A DNA stretch of 64,000 nt from NCBI RefSeq assembly GCF_051401765.1, contig NW_027480423.1:2852001-2916000 (forward strand). The letters are read 5' to 3'. The notes beneath the pieces are model-generated. The model was not told where the DNA came from, did no database searches, and saw only the letters and a list, made by a program, of their open reading frames with translations. The translations under genes and the position numbers were made by a program. The DNA comes from Calliopsis andreniformis (taxonomy: Eukaryota > Arthropoda > Insecta > Hymenoptera > Andrenidae). Numbering within the stretch: position 1 is the first letter of the stretch; every line of letters begins with the position of its first letter. Below are positions 62,069 through 64,000 of the stretch, in pieces.

Positions 62069-64000
62069 TTAGGGCCTAAGAAGTCAACGCCAGCAGCATA
62101 AGATACAATATAAATATAACAGTTTTTCCATCGTATAGAACGAATAATAGCATCCAGTGTGAAAGTGATGGTCATTTCTACGTTCCAGGCAACCTAGGCT
62201 TCACTCTAGGGCGTTGTTCCACCAGATCGAATTGTTAGGGCCTAAGAAGTCAACGCCAGAAGCATAAGATACAATATAGATATAACAGTTTTTCCATCGT
62301 ATAGAACGAATAATAGCAACCACTGTGAAAGCTATGGTCACTTCTACGTTCCGGGCAACCTAGGCTTCACTCTAGGGCGTTGCTCCACCAGATAAAACAG
62401 TTAGGGCCTTACAAGTCAACGCCAGAATCATAAAATACAATGAAGATGCAACAGCTTTTCCATCGTATTAAACGAATAATTTCAACTAGTGTGAATGTTA
62501 TGGTCATTTCTACATTCCGAGCAACCTAGGCTTCACTCTAGGGCGTTGATCCAACAGATTGAATAGTTAGGGCCTTAGCAGTCAACGCCCGAAGTTTAAA
62601 ATACAATATAAATACAACAGTTTTTCCATCCTATAAAACGAATAATTGCGACCAGTACGAAAGTTATGGTCATTTCTACTTTCCGGGCAACCTCGGCTTC
62701 ACGCTAGGGCGTTGGCCCAACAGGTTGAATAGTTAGGGCCTAAGAAATCAACGCCAGAATCATAAAATACAATATAAATATAACAGTTTTTCCATCGTAT
62801 AAAACGAATAATAGCAAACAGTGTGAAAGTTCTGGTCATTTCTACGTTCCGGGCAACCTAGGCTTCACTCTAGGGCGTTGCTCCACCAGATCGAATAGTT
62901 AGGGCCTTAGAAGTCAACGCCCGCAGCATAAAATGCAACAAAAATACAACAGCTTTTCCATCGTATAAAACGAATAATTGCAACCAGTGTGAAAGTAATG
63001 GTCAGTTCTACGTTCCGGGCAAACTAGGTTTCACTCTAGGGCGTTGCTCCACCAGATCGAATAGTTAGGGCCTAAGAAGTCAACGCCAGAAACATAAAAT
63101 ACGATATAAATACCACAGCTTTTCCGTCGTATAAAACGAATAATTGCAACCAGTGTGAAAGTTATGGTCATTTCTACGTTCCGGGCAACCTAGGCTCCAC
63201 TCTGGGGCGTTGCTCCACCAGATTGAAAAGATAGGGCCTTAGAAGTCAACGCCAGAAGCATAAAATACAATAAAGATGCAACAGTTTTTCCATCGTATAA
63301 CAGGAATAATTGCAACCAGTGTGAAGGTAATGGTATGTCCTACGTTCCGATCAAGCTTGGCTTCACCCTAGGGTGTTGCTAAACCAGATCGAATAGTTAG
63401 GGACTTAGAAGTCAACGCCCGAAGCATAAACTACGAAATAAATAGAACAGTTTTTCCATTGTATAAAACGAATAATTGCTACCAGTGTGAAAGTTATGGT
63501 CATTTCTACGTGCCGGGCAACCCAGGCTTCACTCTAGGGCGTTGCTCCACCAGATCGAATAGTTAGGGACTTAGAAGTCAACGCCAGAGGCATAAAATAA
63601 AATAAAGATGCAACAGTTTTTCCATCGTATAAAACGAATAATTGAAACCAGTGGAAAAGTAATGGTCATTTCTACGTTCCGGGCAACCTAGGCTTCACCC
63701 TATGGCGCTGCTCCACCAGATCGAATAGTTAGTGCCCTAGAAGTCAGCGCCAGAAGCATAAAATACAATATAAATACAACAGTTTTTCCATCGTGTAAAA
63801 CGAATAATTGCTACCATTGTGAAAGTTATGGTCATTTCTACGTTCAGGGCAACCTACCCTTCACCCTAGGGCGTTGCTCCACCAGATGGAATAGTTAGGG
63901 CCTAAGAAGTCAACGCCAGAAGCATAAAATACAATAAAGATGCAACAGTTATTCCATTGTATAGCATGGACAGTTGCAACCAGTGTGAAAGTTATGGTCA
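62069..64000 (+). repeat. Second matching stretch of the super-repeat, copy 2 (runs off the window)
   Basis: It aligns to 44,477-46,408 at a constant +17,592 bp to the last base. Few differences were seen: CTACGAAATAAATAG here is CTACAAAATAAATAG in copy 1, and CGCCAGAATC near 62,422 is CGCCTGAATC. Confidence 0.88.
63566..64000 (+). repeat. Z cassette, copy 6 (cut by the window end)
   Basis: CTACCC is at 63,854, 17,592 bp after copy 1. It belongs to the second period of the super-repeat, and the last bases of the cassette lie outside the window. Confidence 0.86.

Larger units (their letters stand above)
1..64000 (+). repeat. Tandem satellite array, ~166 bp monomer, ~385 head-to-tail copies filling the window
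   Basis: The segment beginning GGGCGTTG recurs at 1, 167, 333, 499, 664 and 830, a period of 166 bp with single-base indels, and the same periodicity runs to the last base. Every stretch I read aligns to this monomer in one orientation. I saw no inverted unit, unique spacer or inserted element. The period is close to chromatosome DNA length, and single-orientation arrays of this size are typical of centromeric or other heterochromatic satellites; that assignment is inference. Monomers differ by scattered substitutions, commonly at GATCGAA/GATTGAA, CGCCAGAAG/CGCCCGAAG, CATCGTA/CATCATA and TACGTTCC/TACTTTCC. I cannot match the monomer to a named family. Both array ends lie outside the window. 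Confidence 0.98.

Noticed and set aside
1..64000. TTAGGG in most monomers as a telomeric or interstitial telomere signal
   Set aside because: It occurs once per 166 bp as an isolated hexamer and never in tandem. It is just part of the monomer.
1..64000. CENP-B box
   Set aside because: The minus strand has TTCG followed at the right distance by G-rich sequence (TTCGATCTGGTGGAG), but the fixed A and the CGGG core of the mammalian motif are absent. No proper match seen in the common monomer.
1..64000. CRISPR array
   Set aside because: Regular direct repeats without unique spacers. The whole 166 bp unit is repeated, and no cas genes are present.
1..64000. 5S rRNA, tRNA or snRNA gene cluster
   Set aside because: Tandem units of similar size can be 5S clusters, but no 5S internal control region, tRNA A/B boxes in proper spacing, or T-run terminator after a structured RNA was seen.
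1..64000. A hidden gene system or mobile element among the repeats
   Set aside because: I looked for non-satellite stretches over about 50 bp on both strands and found none. The apparent novelties are duplication junctions between monomers.

Overview
The whole 64 kb window is satellite DNA: one head-to-tail tandem array of a ~166 bp monomer, about 385 copies, all in the same orientation. It enters at base 1 and leaves at base 64,000, so neither edge of the array is in view. I see no protein-coding gene, RNA gene, transposon, promoter or unique spacer anywhere. The longest open frames are under 100 codons. They recur only because the same satellite phase recurs, and 166 is not a multiple of 3, so no frame is kept from one monomer to the next.

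The organism is a eukaryote, since an unbroken array of nucleosome/chromatosome-length monomers is typical of centromeric or other heterochromatic satellite. I do not recognise the monomer as a named family: it is not human alpha satellite, Arabidopsis pAL1, rice CentO or maize CentC. I therefore cannot say plant, animal or fungus. G+C is about 41% in a hand-counted consensus, with a GC-richer part (about 50%) and an AT-rich core (about 25% over nt 51-110). CpG is not depleted.

Using GGGCG as nt 1, the landmarks are: a TTAGGG hexamer at nt 27-32, GTCAACGCC at nt 41-49, the AT-rich core at nt 51-110 with a T-tract at 81-85, ACGTTCCGGG at nt 138-147, and an interrupted dyad from nt 147 across the boundary to nt 9 of the next unit.

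There is no single fixed higher-order repeat (HOR). The array is a patchwork of multi-kilobase segments copied in register, with offsets close to whole numbers of monomers: 6, 7, 11, 12, 22, 27, 29/31, 35, 42, 52, 79, 83, 89, 106, 134 and 149 units.

Layout:
- 1-8.7 kb: older, more diverged segments sharing pieces with 5.8-8.3, 17-19.7 and 29-30.3 kb.
- 8.7-16.6 kb: a 9-monomer block in three copies, two of them inside a 12-monomer tandem duplication.
- 16.6-27.2 kb: a 31-monomer tandem duplication. Copy 2 has lost exactly two monomers, and copy 3 is partial.
- 27.2-30.3 kb: a mosaic of pieces matching 12.4-14.2, 0.45-0.64 and 6.9-8.1 kb.
- 30.3-38.3 kb: a 6-monomer and an 11-monomer local duplication, and the source-like copy of 31.8-35.9 kb, which recurs at 40.4-44.3 kb.
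- 38.3-55.9 kb: one period of a ~17.6 kb (106-monomer) super-repeat whose second copy starts near 55.87 kb and runs off the window. Its 44.5-55.3 kb part has a distinct monomer set, including a ~459 bp cassette found five times there and once more at the window end, and an exact 27-monomer (4,482 bp) duplication.
- 55.9-64 kb: second period of the super-repeat. Its middle was replaced by, or kept from, sequence matching 33.1-37.4 kb.

What is interesting here is the evolution and possible chromosomal role of the array, not a gene system. All block boundaries were read by eye and are good to roughly 10-50 bp unless stated. Copy percentages were not computed.
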